64,000 nt of DNA from Flaccisagitta enflata (taxonomy: Eukaryota > Chaetognatha > Sagittoidea > Aphragmophora): contig OZ231126.1 of the NCBI GenBank assembly GCA_965153355.1, forward strand, positions 46,066,001 through 46,130,000, in the 5' to 3' direction. Position 1 is the first letter of the stretch; each line of letters begins with the position of its first letter. The notes below the pieces were generated by a model. That model saw only the letters and a program-made list of their open reading frames with translations. It made no database searches and had not been told where the DNA came from. Made by a program: the position numbers and the translations under genes. Of the stretch, positions 33,315 through 44,525 are shown one piece after another.

Positions 33315-33842
33315 TTACCTAACGTAGCAATATATGCAGACCATGCCGAAGATATTTCCGACGATCGACACGGACAAACACGTGACGACGAGTTTCATCG
33401 TCGGTCGCCACAGCAACTCGTTATTTCCGGCTGTCGCGGCGCTCCACGTCAAGAACGCGCCGCAAAACAGCGTCCCGGCGCCCCAAAACCACAGCGACAG
33501 CATCCAGCAGCAGGCGTTACGCGGCGGCGCCGTCTCGTCGCTAGCAGCGGCGCCGATAAACACTAAAATGGCGTTGGCCAAATTGACGTAAATGACGGCG
33601 CTGCCGATTTCGCCCCAAACAGTCTTCGTCACCGACGTGGAAGTGGCGGAAGAGGAGAAAGAGGAGGCGGAAGACGCCGAGGAGGAGGATGAGGAGGATG
33701 AGGAGGAAGAGGATGTTGAGGGGGAAGGGAAGTGAGAGTAGAAGAGAGATTCAAAGGCGGCCAACGCGACGATGGAGAGAACGACGCCGAAAATCGACGC
33801 GCGCACGATCGAAGTCTTTTGGTAGATCAATGGAATTGGCAT
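33315..33842 (-). CDS. Four-transmembrane protein with a Ser-rich loop
   Basis: A single 175-aa frame runs from ATG 33840-33842 to TAA 33315-33317. Hydrophobic segments: about 14-35 (SIFGVVLSIVALAAFESLF), 79-100 (AVIYVNLANAILVFIGAA), 109-135 (CWMLSLWFWGAGTLFCGAF) and 147-173 (LVVTCLSVSIVGNIFGMVC). A run of about 35 Ser/Ala/Thr separates TM1 from TM2. GC content is well above the surroundings, which supports coding. The topology is that of small tetraspan proteins, but no family-specific motif was recognised. The start was chosen as the first ATG after a purine-rich leader. It may be intronless or lack further exons. Confidence 0.6.
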   Translation of the reverse strand: MPIPLIYQKTSIVRASIFGVVLSIVALAAFESLFYSHFPSPSTSSSSSSSSSSSSASSASSFSSSATSTSVTKTVWGEIGSAVIYVNLANAILVFIGAAASDETAPPRNACCWMLSLWFWGAGTLFCGAFLTWSAATAGNNELLWRPTMKLVVTCLSVSIVGNIFGMVCIYCYVR

Positions 33843-33966
33843 CTTGATTCGGTGAGATTTGACTGGAAGGGAGGTTGTGGAGAAGAGAGTAGGAGACCTG
33901 AAGGAGCGGACTAGAGGTTTTTTTATCCGGTGCAGATCACGAACGGCTTGTTTACATGAAGGCGCG

Positions 33967-34098
<132 letters not shown>

Positions 34099-34244
34099 TT
34101 AGCTTTCCTTCGCAGTTTTTCTCGTCACTTTTTCTGTTGTTGTGATTATCTGAAAGAAAACCCGCAAAGTAGAGTAGCTGCCAAAATGAACAACATGTTC
34201 ATGCGAAATGGAAGAAAATTTCAAATTTATGTTTGAGTGGTTAT

Positions 34245-34325
34245 GATAGGTGGAACAACATCCCTCACTATACCCATACTGAAATAACTGGAAGAGGGCC
34301 TTGTGAGCCCTCACTGACTAGTTAC
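34245..34325 (-). repeat. Short copy joining both ends of the 29464-31070 element
   Basis: The minus strand reads ACTAGTCAGTGAGGGCTC, then AAGGCCCTCTTCCA and, about 40 bases later, TAGTGAGGGATGTTGTTCCAC. These are the two ends of the larger element with its middle absent. Confidence 0.6.
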
Positions 34326-34697
34326 TACGCGCATCACTCCTAATTTTCCATAAAACAGAATTTGAATAACATTCCCTCTCACTCTTACCCAAAAGAAAAC
34401 TTCTTACTAAAGTAGTTAAGGGCTAATGTTTGCTACCTTTGTTACCAAAATTCAACAAATCACCCGAGGGTTATGTTGTAAAGCCTTAAGGATGGTAATG
34501 AATTCTATTTTGGACACCTAATTGTATTCGCCGGTCCGTCGGTCAATCAGTGATGAAGTACCCTTAACAACTTGTCGCTGTCGTTGATCATGATGTGTTT
34601 TTTTTGTCTCTGATGTAGTTCGTTTGATGTTGTTAGTGTACTACATATACATTCTGATACATCCGTCAATGTTTACGTTGGGATGATATGGTAGTTT

Positions 34698-35021
34698 TTG
34701 ATGGATAATTTTTTGTGTTGGTGGTGTTTGCGCTTTTTGTCATCGTTTCAATTATGTAAGGGGTCCACCGGCGTCGTTTATGTCGTGCTTCTCATCATTT
34801 GTGTCGTACCCTTTGTCATTTGCGTCAATCCCTTCCTCCCAATTTTTACGGCTATCGTTAAAACAAATAAGAAGAAGCAAGAACTGAGAGGCGAAAGCGA
34901 AAATCTCATCAAAAATTTACTCGCAGCGGCGAAACTTCGTTCATTCGCGAAAAAATATCATCAAAATTCTCAAATTTATAACCGCGCGCGACCGAAGACG
35001 ATTTCTAACGCGAAATTTTAG
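34698..35021 (+). CDS. Possible small membrane protein
   Basis: A 107-aa frame has a long hydrophobic segment near residues 26-53 (VVYVVLLIICVVPFVICVNP) and a basic C-terminal half (KTNKKKQELRGESENLIKNL, YNRARPKTISNAKF). Composition suggests a single-pass protein. It is a simple ORF in moderately GC-balanced sequence, so it could be chance. No family is recognised. Confidence 0.32.
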   Translation: MMDNFLCWWCLRFLSSFQLCKGSTGVVYVVLLIICVVPFVICVNPFLPIFTAIVKTNKKKQELRGESENLIKNLLAAAKLRSFAKKYHQNSQIYNRARPKTISNAKF

Positions 35022-35029
35022 GATGAGAT

Positions 35030-36349
35030 ACTTTTTTTTATTCTTCTGCTTTTTTTTTTGTTCTTTTATTTTATGGTTTGAGGGAGAGAAAGTGAGGAGC
35101 GCCCGCAAGCGACGGCGGCGGTCATAAAGGAGAGAGAGAGAGAGCGAGAGAGAGAGAAAGTTGCGAAACTAATTGTACACGAACAGTGTATAGTAAACGG
35201 TAGGTCGGTTTGCCACTTAATCAATCCCTCCCCGTTTGTCTCCAGCTATACACCCGCGTAACGTATCTGATTGGTTGTCAGTTCATTGAATACATTCGTC
35301 GGTCGGTCTGTTGGTAGGTAACTCGGTGCACACTGCACAGGCCTCTCAACTCTTTCGCCTGAGCGTTCTTGAATGCATCCGTTCATCTTCGTGAACGTGT
35401 AAATAGTCCGTCCGTCTGTTGGCCGGGTTATCCTCCCTTCTCAACCGTCCATCTGTTTGTTTCTTATTTAATCCCTTGCCTAACAAGGCGCTTCAAGAAC
35501 CTAGGCATATTTATCTCGATGTCATTCGTAAGGGTCCATTTACATTTGTTTCTTTCAGGTAAGGTAGCAGTGATTAGATGAAGAGGGGGAGTGGGTTGAA
35601 GGGGGGGGGAGGAGATAGCCAAAGAGGGTTCGGGGTGTAGAACGTCTACTACTAAGTAAATTAGAGATCGACGTCATTGAGAGGCAAATGTCATCATTCT
35701 CAATTAAGACATGATGATATCCTGGCTTAAGAATGGGCGCAATGATGCGTCCATGTAAACTTATGTAATTGAACACGACCGAAGGGATTTAAAGGAGAAT
35801 ATAGTGTATTTATTGCTGAGTCTCATTTCAATCATAGCCTTTTTTCGCCACTGCACTGAATTAAGTTTGTAACTTCATGCATCGGTCGGTCACCCACCCA
35901 GCACGGTGCACCCCAACCATCTCAGTTCAGTCTCGGGTGGGCAATGTTCGGCAGTCCCCCTCAAAAAAATTGGGTAGTGGGAAAACATGCAAAACGGGAC
36001 AGGTTTACGATTTTCCCGAAAGAAATTGATTGTGAGATTTGCTAAACGGAGGAGGTGGGATGAGCAAAAGAGGAAAGAGAAAAAGAAAGAAAGATGTATG
36101 AAGTCTTATGAATTGTCAACATACACCAAGTTTGCTCATTAGAGATTTCGAGAACATTCAGTATGAACAGAAGAAACAAGAACAAAAAAACAATTGCGTT
36201 ATTACTGGCAGTAAAATAGTACCAGTAATGGTGACTGTCGCCGTGAGGAAAAAATTCGTAAGCATTGATCATTTTTCACCATGCTTTTATCTTTAGTTGC
36301 TGAACTTTTTTTATTTGTTAGATCAAATCAAAAGCAATTTGTATTGTTG
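35030..36349. other. No gene recognised
   Basis: A short GA-rich tract (35129-35160), CGGTCGG motifs (35297-35312, 35882-35891) and otherwise unremarkable sequence. Confidence 0.4.
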
Positions 36350-36810
36350 ATTGCACTGAAAATCAAAGAAAAATAGGACCAAGCCAAATGAGCTAGATGA
36401 GCTAAAATATTCAAAATTATTTAACCAGACAACCAGCTTTGCTCACTGACATGCTTTTTTGTATTTGCATGCTTAAATCAAAACATCAATTTATTCATCC
36501 TATATAAAATCAGAGAAAAAGAGCAAGCTAAATTAGCTAGAATACTTAAAAACGCCCTCATAGATGAGCAGCTCTGCTCACTGATATGTTTTTTTTAGTT
36601 GCTTGCTGAATCAAGTATAAAAATATTTATCTATTCATCATATTTGAAATCAGAAAGAATTGACTGAGCTAAGTGAGCTAAATGAGCTAAAATGCTCAAA
36701 AACGCCCTCACAGATGAGCAGCAGTGCTCATAAACATGTTTTTTTTGTATTTGCATGCTCAAGTAAACATAAGTACACTCCATCATTGATCCTACACAAA
36801 ATCATAAAAA
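36350..36810. repeat. Three diverged ~150-bp tandem units
   Basis: Units start near 36358, 36508 and 36650. Each has AAATCA-GA-A, GAGCTA-type words, GAGCAG..TGCTCA and a CATGTTTTTTT core. Confidence 0.7.
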
Positions 36811-37021
36811 AAAAAAAAATTCATTCGAATTTTTCGCAAATAAATCTTTAAAAAATCATAGCGCAAAAAATATATGACGTAGAGCATTCTGCTTAGCGCC
36901 ATATGAAAGAGAATTATCAAATTTACTTACCCTATCAATTTCATTGGAGGGCTCATTCGGTCGGTGGAGATTCCTAACTTGCCAATAAGAAAATGAAAAC
37001 CCTGTTCCTCTCGAATATGTC

Positions 37022-37050
37022 AAAAAGTCGAAGACTGACTTCGACTTTTT
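37022..37050. other. Perfect 12-bp hairpin
   Basis: AAAAAGTCGAAG and CTTCGACTTTTT flank the 5-nt loop ACTGA. It stands alone in AT-rich sequence. Confidence 0.6.
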
Positions 37051-37274
37051 TCCCGATGATTAGTCTCCAAACGCACTTTCTTTGCCCGAGATTGAGTGGT
37101 GCGCGGATGCATTTGAAGATTTTGAGAAACTTGAATTTTTGAAGAAAATAAAACTTCTCTCGTGCGCTTAAAATCTGAGGCGTGAAATTTCTCGCTTAAA
37201 CTTGCAATGAAAAAAGTCTCTTTTGGTCTCTCGAGAAATGAGGATCATCCATCACTTCGTCAACGAGGCAAGTA

Positions 37275-37769
37275 GATGCAGAAGAAGGGCTCTTAGAGGC
37301 TTCAGACATAGACAACCTCAGGACCAATGGATGCGGAAGAAGGGCTCTTAGAGGCTCCAGACATAGTCAACCTCAGGGTCAGTGGATGCAGAAGAAGGGC
37401 TCTTAGGGGCTTCAGACATAGACAACCTCAGGGCCAGTGGATGCAGAAGAAGGGCTCTTAGGGGCTTCAGACATAGACAACCTCAGGGCCAATGGATGCA
37501 GAAGAAGGGCTCTTAGAGACTCCAGACATAGGCAACCTCAGGGCCAATGGATGCGGAAGAAGGGCCCTTAGAGGCTCCAGACACAGACAACTTCAGGGCC
37601 AATGGATGCAGAAGAAGGGCTCTTAGAGGCTTCAGACATAGACAACCTCAGGGCCAATGGATGCGGAAGAAGGGCTCTTAGAGGCTCCAGACATAGACAA
37701 CCCCAGGGCCAATGGATGCGGAAGAAGGGTCCTTAGAGGCTCCAGACATAGGCAACCTCAGGGCCCCCA
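37275..37769. repeat. 55-bp minisatellite, nine copies
   Basis: Units begin at 37275, 37330, 37385, 37440, 37495, 37550, 37605, 37660 and 37715. Each starts GATGC(A/G)GAAGAAGGG and holds CAGACATAGACAACCTCAGG. Units differ by a few substitutions. The period is not a multiple of three, so it is not a coding repeat. Confidence 0.95.
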
Positions 37770-38351
37770 GGGGCTCATCTGAGGGCCCTAAATTTTGCTG
37801 CGGAGGGCGTCGGACCCATTTCCTGAATAGACAGGTAAGCAAAATCGGACCCTAAACATGTGTTATCTTGAATCTTGATGCGTGAATTAAAGGATTTGAT
37901 GAAATGAACTCCTAATTACTTTCCGGGGTGAAGCAAAAGAACGATGTTTTAATCCATCAAGCTGAGATTGACAATCGGATTTGAAATAGAGGCCTAGGTC
38001 CCTGGCATTTATTTTTGCGCTTCCCAAGGTATTGATGAACTCTGAACTAGGACATGGTGAATCTTTAAGATTTTAACTCTAGTGGTTTGTCTTCGCATTT
38101 CAGCATCTCGTGCCTCCATAGTCAGTTGTGCATTACACCATAGTGGGTTGTGCATTCAAACTTCAACCATCGTAAACGAGATCGCTGCAACTTGGTTTTT
38201 TTCTTTTTTTCGTGGTATCAAATGTATACAAATTGGCGAGAAAGAAACGTTTAGCGTAGAAGAAAGAAATCAAGAAGTTACAACAAAAAATGTTGAGGCT
38301 TAAAGAAATTAAATTCACTAAAACGAGAGAGCCCGTAATACGAGTAGGAGG

Positions 38352-38353
<2 letters not shown>
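37770..38353. other. No gene recognised
   Basis: GGGGGCCC-type words just after the minisatellite, then unremarkable sequence. Confidence 0.35.
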
Positions 38354-38427
<74 letters not shown>

Positions 38428-38440
38428 ACACACACACACA
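38354..38440. repeat. (GA)n then (CA)n microsatellite
   Basis: About 35 GA units followed by about 8 CA units. Confidence 0.96.
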
Positions 38441-38663
38441 AATAGAGTGACAGACAGACAGACAGACGGAGATGGATAAACATGGGCGCCAGCCTGCTAC
38501 TCAGATTTAAATTGGCTATTTGCATCCCCACAGTGAGTGTGTAAAATTTCAGCTAGGACCAGGTCAGGCAACCTATTAACCCCAGGTTCAGTGTCCAGCG
38601 CGCATCTGAGGCGACATAGCGCCGCCGGTTTGTTGGGATCGCTCGTGGAAATTTTGGAAGAGC

Positions 38664-39021
38664 AATACCGTATTTCTTGTAAATAGCGCCCCGGGCGCTT
38701 TTGAAATTGAAATGAAACATTGTTATTTTTAACCTGCAATTAGCGCCCCCTAGTCACTAATGTTTTAGAAATATTACATCAAAATTACCTTTTTTAACAA
38801 TTTTTTTTAGAATTCAAAATTGTTAATCACCAAAAGAGAGAATATTTTGTTGTATTACATCTAATTCTCATATGGTTTTTGCAAAAAAATGTAATTTCCA
38901 ATGAATTTTCTGTGATTTTTTTTCTCAAAAATCACTCTTATCATTAGCTCATTCTTCCATGGAAAAGGGGGGGGGGGCGCTGATTAGAGGGGGGGGCGAT
39001 AAATGCAAAAAATACGGTATT
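38664..39021. mobile_element. Short TIR element, AATACCGTATT type
   Basis: Left end AATACCGTATTTCTTGTAAA and right end AAAATACGGTATT are inverted. GGGCGC/GCGCCCC blocks lie just inside each end. It is 358 bp with no ORF. The superfamily is unassigned. A related end occurs at about 63320-63394. Confidence 0.6.
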
Positions 39022-39335
39022 CCGAAACGACGAGGTTGAAAGAGGCAGAATAAGATCCTTTGAAAATGAACATTCCTGGTAACTAGCATTACTTCCATCC
39101 ATTCTGACGTTAACAAAATTGTAGCCAAAATAATTAATCACAACCGATTGTGTTTAAGGGGACATAGTGGTGATTGATGACCCATACAATTAAACATTAA
39201 TGAACAAAGGTGTTTAAGGGGTGAAAGCTGCTCCCTTAACTAACTCAAGAACTTGAAATAAAATTCTGATTGCCTACTTCCCTTGTAAACATTGAAAATC
39301 TGACTATGGTTATTGACGTCTCTTGATAAAGGCTT

Positions 39336-39557
39336 TCAATGAGTGTATTCAAGATCCTCGGCAGGGTGCAGGAAATAGGTGATTTTACTATCAACTCCCT
39401 GATGCCTTATAGACATAAGTATTTCAAAGGTACCCAGGCGATTGTTTACTCCTTTGCTAATCAACCATGAAGTTAGTTTCGATTGGTCACTATCTGCACT
39501 AGTACAGGAATCAAGTACGAGTAATAGCATCAACAAATTTATCATCCACACTTTCAC
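39336..39557 (-). CDS. Possible secreted small protein or first exon
   Basis: A 73-aa frame on the minus strand opens with a convincing signal peptide (MKVWMINLLMLLLVLDSCTS) with a likely cleavage near residue 20, followed by a polar mature part (ADSDQSKLTSWLISKG). The stop is at 39336-39338. It could be the first exon of a longer gene; no downstream exon was identified. No family is recognised. Confidence 0.35.
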   Translation of the reverse strand: MKVWMINLLMLLLVLDSCTSADSDQSKLTSWLISKGVNNRLGTFEILMSIRHQGVDSKITYFLHPAEDLEYTH

Positions 39558-39559
39558 CT

Positions 39560-40091
39560 CAGACGATCACGCAATCAACGTAGCCATTTTGATCTTCCTG
39601 AAAAAGAGCTAGCAGAAAAACACTGGATACCAACTCTCTTCAATCCCACTGCGTTCTAGTAAAAGATATTTTTCTGACTTCTTTTTTTTTCTTTTTGTTC
39701 AACCCTACGAAGAAGTCTACTGAATCGGTTCAACAATGTTTTTTGTCAGCGCTGTTGATGGCCAAGAAGTTGAACGAATTAGTTGATGTCACATAGTTCG
39801 CTGCTTACTGCTTCTCATGAGTACTGTGGAACGGTAAATTACAAAAGCGAATAAGTATTAATAAATAGATGGACAATAAAACGAGCGAATGATAGAAAGG
39901 ATAACCAAATGAATCAGTGAATGAATGACTTTTCCAATGTTTGTAAGAATAAATTAGTGAATGAATGAATAAACAAATGAATTGCATAATAGACTTGGAG
40001 AGGCGATATGACGGTTGATAATTGTAGGTGAATTATTCCTTCAATCCAAAAGCGTATTACTGTGTTGTATAAAGTCGATCACAGTTAGCTT
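39560..40091. other. No gene recognised
   Basis: GAATGAATGA-type short repeats (39885-39985). Otherwise nothing seen. Confidence 0.4.
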
Positions 40092-40104
40092 TTTTGGCGT
40101 TTTT

Positions 40105-42940
40105 GGCTGGTATATCGTCCCTGATTTTGGCCATGGTAATTAACAGTACTTTAACACCGTTAATTAACACTGTATAGATACCATGAAATTAACTAAGAAA
40201 AACATTTCTTTATTTTTGAGAAAATTACTGAAAATAGGTGCTGAAGGTTGTTGTTAATTATCAGGTACCTATATGCTGTTAATTAACATGCTGTTTTTGA
40301 TGTTAATTAACACCCCATTTTAGGCGTTAATTAACACAAAAAAAATATAGATTATTAACAAATTGTTAAAAATATACCATTTTTTGGTGTTAATTAACGG
40401 TTGAGATATGGTGTTAATTAACATGAAAAACAGCGGGTTAATTAACACAAAAAAAAATATAGATTATTAACAAATTGATTTTGTACCTATACGCTGTTAA
40501 TCAACATGCTGTTTTTGATGTTAATTAACACCACATTTCAACTGTTAATTAACCAAAAAAAATATAGATTATTAACAAATTGTTAAAAATATTCAATTTT
40601 TTTGTGTTAGTTAATGGGAGAAATGTGGTGTTAATTAACATCAAAAACAGTGTGTTAATTAACACAAAAAAGATATAGATCATTAACAAATTGATTTTGT
40701 ACTTACACACTATTAATTAACATGCTGTTTTTTATGGTAATTAACACTCCAATTTCATGCGTTAATCAACACAAAAAGATATAGATTATTAACAAAATAT
40801 TAAGAATATACAATTTTTGGTGGTTAATTAACAGTTGAAATAAAAAGTTAATTAACATCAAAAACATTATGTTATTTAACACAGAAAAATATAGATTATT
40901 TATCAGCTCAGACTTTTTAAATATAGTTGTTAAATTTACATGTTGTTTTTAATGTTAATTAACACCACATTTCACCCATCAACACCAGAAAAATATAGAT
41001 TATTATCAAATTGTAAAAAATATACTATTTCTTTGTGTTAATTAACAGTTGAAATGTGGTGTTAATTAACATAAAAACAGCGTGTTAATTAACACAGAAA
41101 AATATAGACTACTAACAAATTGATTTTGTATCCAAACGCTGTTAATTAACATGCTGTTTTTGATGTTAATTCAACACCGCATTTCACCTTGCCGTGATAA
41201 TCACCACAAAAAAATTTTATATTGTTAATATTTTGTTAATAATCTATATCTTTTTGTGTTAATTAACGCATGAAATTGGGTGTTAATTACCATCAAAAAC
41301 AGCATGTTAATTAACACAGAAAAAATATAGATTATTAACAAATTGATTTTGTACCTACACGCCGTTAATTAACATGCTGTTTTTTATGTTAATTATCACC
41401 CAATTTCATGCGTTAATTAACACAAAAAAATATAGATTATTAACAAAATATTAACAATATACAATTTTGGTAAGTTAATTAACAGGTGAAATCGGTTATT
41501 AACATCAAAAACAGCATGTTAATTAATGTTTTATAGCCAAAATCAATTTGTTAATAATCTATATTTTTCTGTGTTAATTAACACACTGTTTTTTATGTTA
41601 ACACCACATTTCAACTGTTAATTAACACAAAAAATGGTATATTTTTTTCAATTTGTTAATAATCTATATTTTTCCGGTGTTAATAACGCATAAAATGTGG
41701 TGTTAATTAACATCAAAACAACATGGGAAATTAACAGCGTATAGCTACAAAAATCAATTTGTTTGATAATTCCATATTTTTCTGGTGTTAATTAACGCAT
41801 GAAATGTAAAGCACTAACATCAAAACAACTTAATTAACAGCGTTTAGGTACAAAATCAATTTGTTAATAATCTATATTTTTCTGTGTTAATTAACACGCT
41901 GTTTTTTATGTTAATTAACACCATACTAACTGTTAAATTAACACAGTATGCATATTTTACAATTTGTTAATAATCTATATTTTTTGTGTTAATTACCTTT
42001 CATGAAATGGGTAATAATTAACATCAAAAATAAATATACAAATTAACAAAAAGCGTATAGCCACAAAATCAATTTTACATTAATCTATATTTTTTCTGTG
42101 TTATCATCAAATTGTTTTTGATGTTGATTAACCTACCTTCACCTGTTAATTAAATAATTTACCAAAAAATTGTATATTCTTAATATTTTGTTAATAATCT
42201 ATATTTTTTGTGTGTTAATTAACGCATGAAATTGGGTGTTAATTACCATCAAAAACAGCATGTTAATTAACAGTGTGAAAGTACAAAATCAATTTGTTAA
42301 TAATCTATATCTTTTCTGTGTTTATTAACACGCTGTTTTTTATGTTAATTAAGACCACATTTCTCCCATTGAATATATTTAAGAATTTGTTAATAATCTA
42401 TATTTTTTTGGGTTAATTAACAGTTGAAATGTGGTGTTAATTAACATCAAAAACAGCATGTTGATTAATAGCGTATAGGTACAAAATCAATTTGTTAATA
42501 ATCTATATTTTTTTTGTGTTAATTAACCCACTGTTTTTCATGTTGATTAACACCATATTTCAACCGTTAATTAACACAAAAAAATGGTATATTTTTAACA
42601 ATTTGTTAATAATATATATTTTTTTTGTGTTAATTAACGCCTAAAATGGGGCGTTAATTAACATCAAAAACAGCATGTTAATTAACAGCATATAGGTACC
42701 TGATAATTAACAACAACCTTCAGCACCTATTTTCAGTAATTTTCTCAAAAATAAAAAAATGTTTTTTTTAGTTAATTTCCTGGTACCTATATGGTGTTAA
42801 TTAACGACTGTTTTTACAGTTAATTAACAGCAGAAAACTACCGTTAATTAATGGTACTTTTTGCCTTAATAACACCTTTGTTAATCAGAGGTGTTAACGC
42901 CGCTAATTAACGCAGGGCAAAACGCCACGATATATCCTGC
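40105..42940. mobile_element. 2.8-kb foldback built from GTTAATTAAC palindromes
   Basis: The left half (to about 41525) and the right half are inverted near-copies. Distinctive landmarks pair up: GGTGCTGAAGGTTGTTG (about 40238) with its reverse complement near 42715, and TATATCGT near 40111 with its reverse complement near 42930. Each half consists of about six units of roughly 218 bp. In each unit the 10-bp palindrome GTTAATTAAC recurs several times around ATATAGATTATTAACAAATTG. TTTTGGCGTTTTT directly flanks both ends (40092-40104, 42941-42953), which fits a target duplication. No coding frame. The right flank is SL-repeat sequence. Confidence 0.85.
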
Positions 42941-42953
42941 TTTTGGCGTTTTT

Positions 42954-43252
42954 GAGCGCTCCTGCCCAAATGCTTGAGTTAGACTTTTTCATCACTGCCC
43001 CTGCCCACCCACACGCGACTTCGGTAGCCGTGTATCCGGCCTTGTTACAGAAACAAGGCCGGATACATGACTACCCCAGTCGCGTGCGGGTGGGCAGGGG
43101 CCATAATTGAGGTCAGTGGAGCATTTGGGCAGGAGCAGTATGGCCAAAAACCCCAATAATGCCAAAAAAGTAAAGTGTGACGGACGGACCGACGGACGGA
43201 CCGACGGACCGACAAAGCGGGGTGTAGAGTCGCGTAGCACGCGACTAAAAAA
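42954..43252. repeat. Two SL-repeats tail to tail
   Basis: The plus-strand tail half at about 42954-43048 meets a full minus-strand copy at about 43055-43252 (stem AGTCGCG/CGCGACT at 43228-43246). Their tails form an approximately 50-bp imperfect palindrome separated by ACAGA. Confidence 0.8.
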
Positions 43253-43753
43253 ACATATTGTCACGGATGGGCGGGCTGGGGGCTTAGAATCCTCATCCAT
43301 CACCCCCACCCAAACACACACATGCCTCAGATGCGCGTTTTCACACTTTACACGTTGTGCGTTACGGATGGACCAATGGACCAATAGACGTACCGACGGT
43401 CCAAAGGCTCGACAGATGAGAAAAGCCTCTGGTAGTGTCGTTACAGTGCTAGATGATAGATGATGTGATCATGTGAATCATATGATACACACAATAATGA
43501 ACGATTTGCTTCTGCTCAGTTTTCAGAGCAACAGGCTCAACAAGACGGGAATCAAATCTCAAAATCGAGGCGCTGACAGGCTCCTTTCAATTGAAGATAC
43601 GAAGAAGGAATATCATCAACATTAGGAGCGTGAGCATACAAAGCACACCAGATTACGATGAATGATCGCGGCGAACGCGGCGAAAGCAGGTGTCATAATT
43701 CATACAAAGTGATACAAGGAAAATGGGGTTATCGTTACAGACGATTGGCGCAC

Positions 43754-43757
<4 letters not shown>

Positions 43758-43793
<36 letters not shown>
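43758..43793. repeat. (CA)n microsatellite
   Basis: About 18 CA units. Confidence 0.95.
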
Positions 43794-43795
<2 letters not shown>

Positions 43796-43819
43796 TTTCC
43801 GCTGTTCGACTCGATCACC

Positions 43820-44096
43820 ATGGACCAACAGACGGACCAACAGACTGACGGACGGACAAAGCCTCTAATAGAGTTGCGTGTCCGCAACTAACAATGTAAT
43901 GGACCGGCTGATCGATAGAACCAGGTGTAGAGTCGCGTATCCGCAACTAAAAATGGTTAACAGAGAATTTGGGTCGGAGCAGTACCGCAAAAAACGCCCA
44001 CAAACACAAAAAAAAGCTAAGCGTGATAGATATACAGACCGACCGACCATACGACAGACATTGCAGATTCTAGTGTCGCGTGCACGTGACTAAAAA
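43820..44096 (-). repeat. Three SL-repeat head fragments in a row
   Basis: Minus-strand heads end at stems 43872-43889 (AGTTGCG/CGCAACT), 43931-43948 (one mispair) and about 44072-44091. Each is preceded by a GACGGAC- or GACCGACC-type run and followed by TAA(A)A. Confidence 0.72.
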
Positions 44097-44099
44097 CAA

Positions 44100-44525
44100 A
44101 TTTCAACTGAGGTACAGTACCGGAATCAAAGAACTGGTGATAAGGAGGGAAGCCATATCTCTCCAATTACAAGGATATGAGATCTGAAATTTTTCTGTGG
44201 TGTGCACCTATAGTACCCCCACCCCCCGTAAGGGTTTGGAGCTGTTCCGGGCATTTTTTGTTTTTGGTTGTCAAAAATTTTTTATTTCTTAAAATCACTA
44301 TTGTAGGCCTAAAAATTTGTTTCAAAATTTTATTTTTATGCTACATGTAGTCAATACCCAGAGCTACAAATTTCATTTTTTGAAAAATATTTTTGGCCAA
44401 TTTTTAAGGGAATGGCACTAAAAACAAAAATTTCAAAAATGGAAAATTGCTATATTTTCTAAAATAATTGGCTTAGTATAATAATTTTTGGTATGGGCGT
44501 AGTCCTGAGAACCTTTCTATGAGTA
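44100..44525. other. A/T-rich non-coding stretch
   Basis: Nothing recognised. It ends abruptly at the E2 5' LTR, where no target duplication is present. Confidence 0.4.

Noticed and set aside
37022-37050. Rho-independent terminator-like hairpin with T-run
   Set aside because: This is a eukaryotic genome with no adjacent gene. The A-run and T-run are simply part of the palindrome.
37275-37769. CRISPR-like array
   Set aside because: The 55-bp units are contiguous tandem repeats without distinct spacers, in a eukaryotic context with no cas genes.
40105-42940. Replication origin or scaffold attachment region
   Set aside because: AT-richness alone is weak evidence. The unit structure, foldback symmetry and flanking direct repeat point first to a transposed foldback element.
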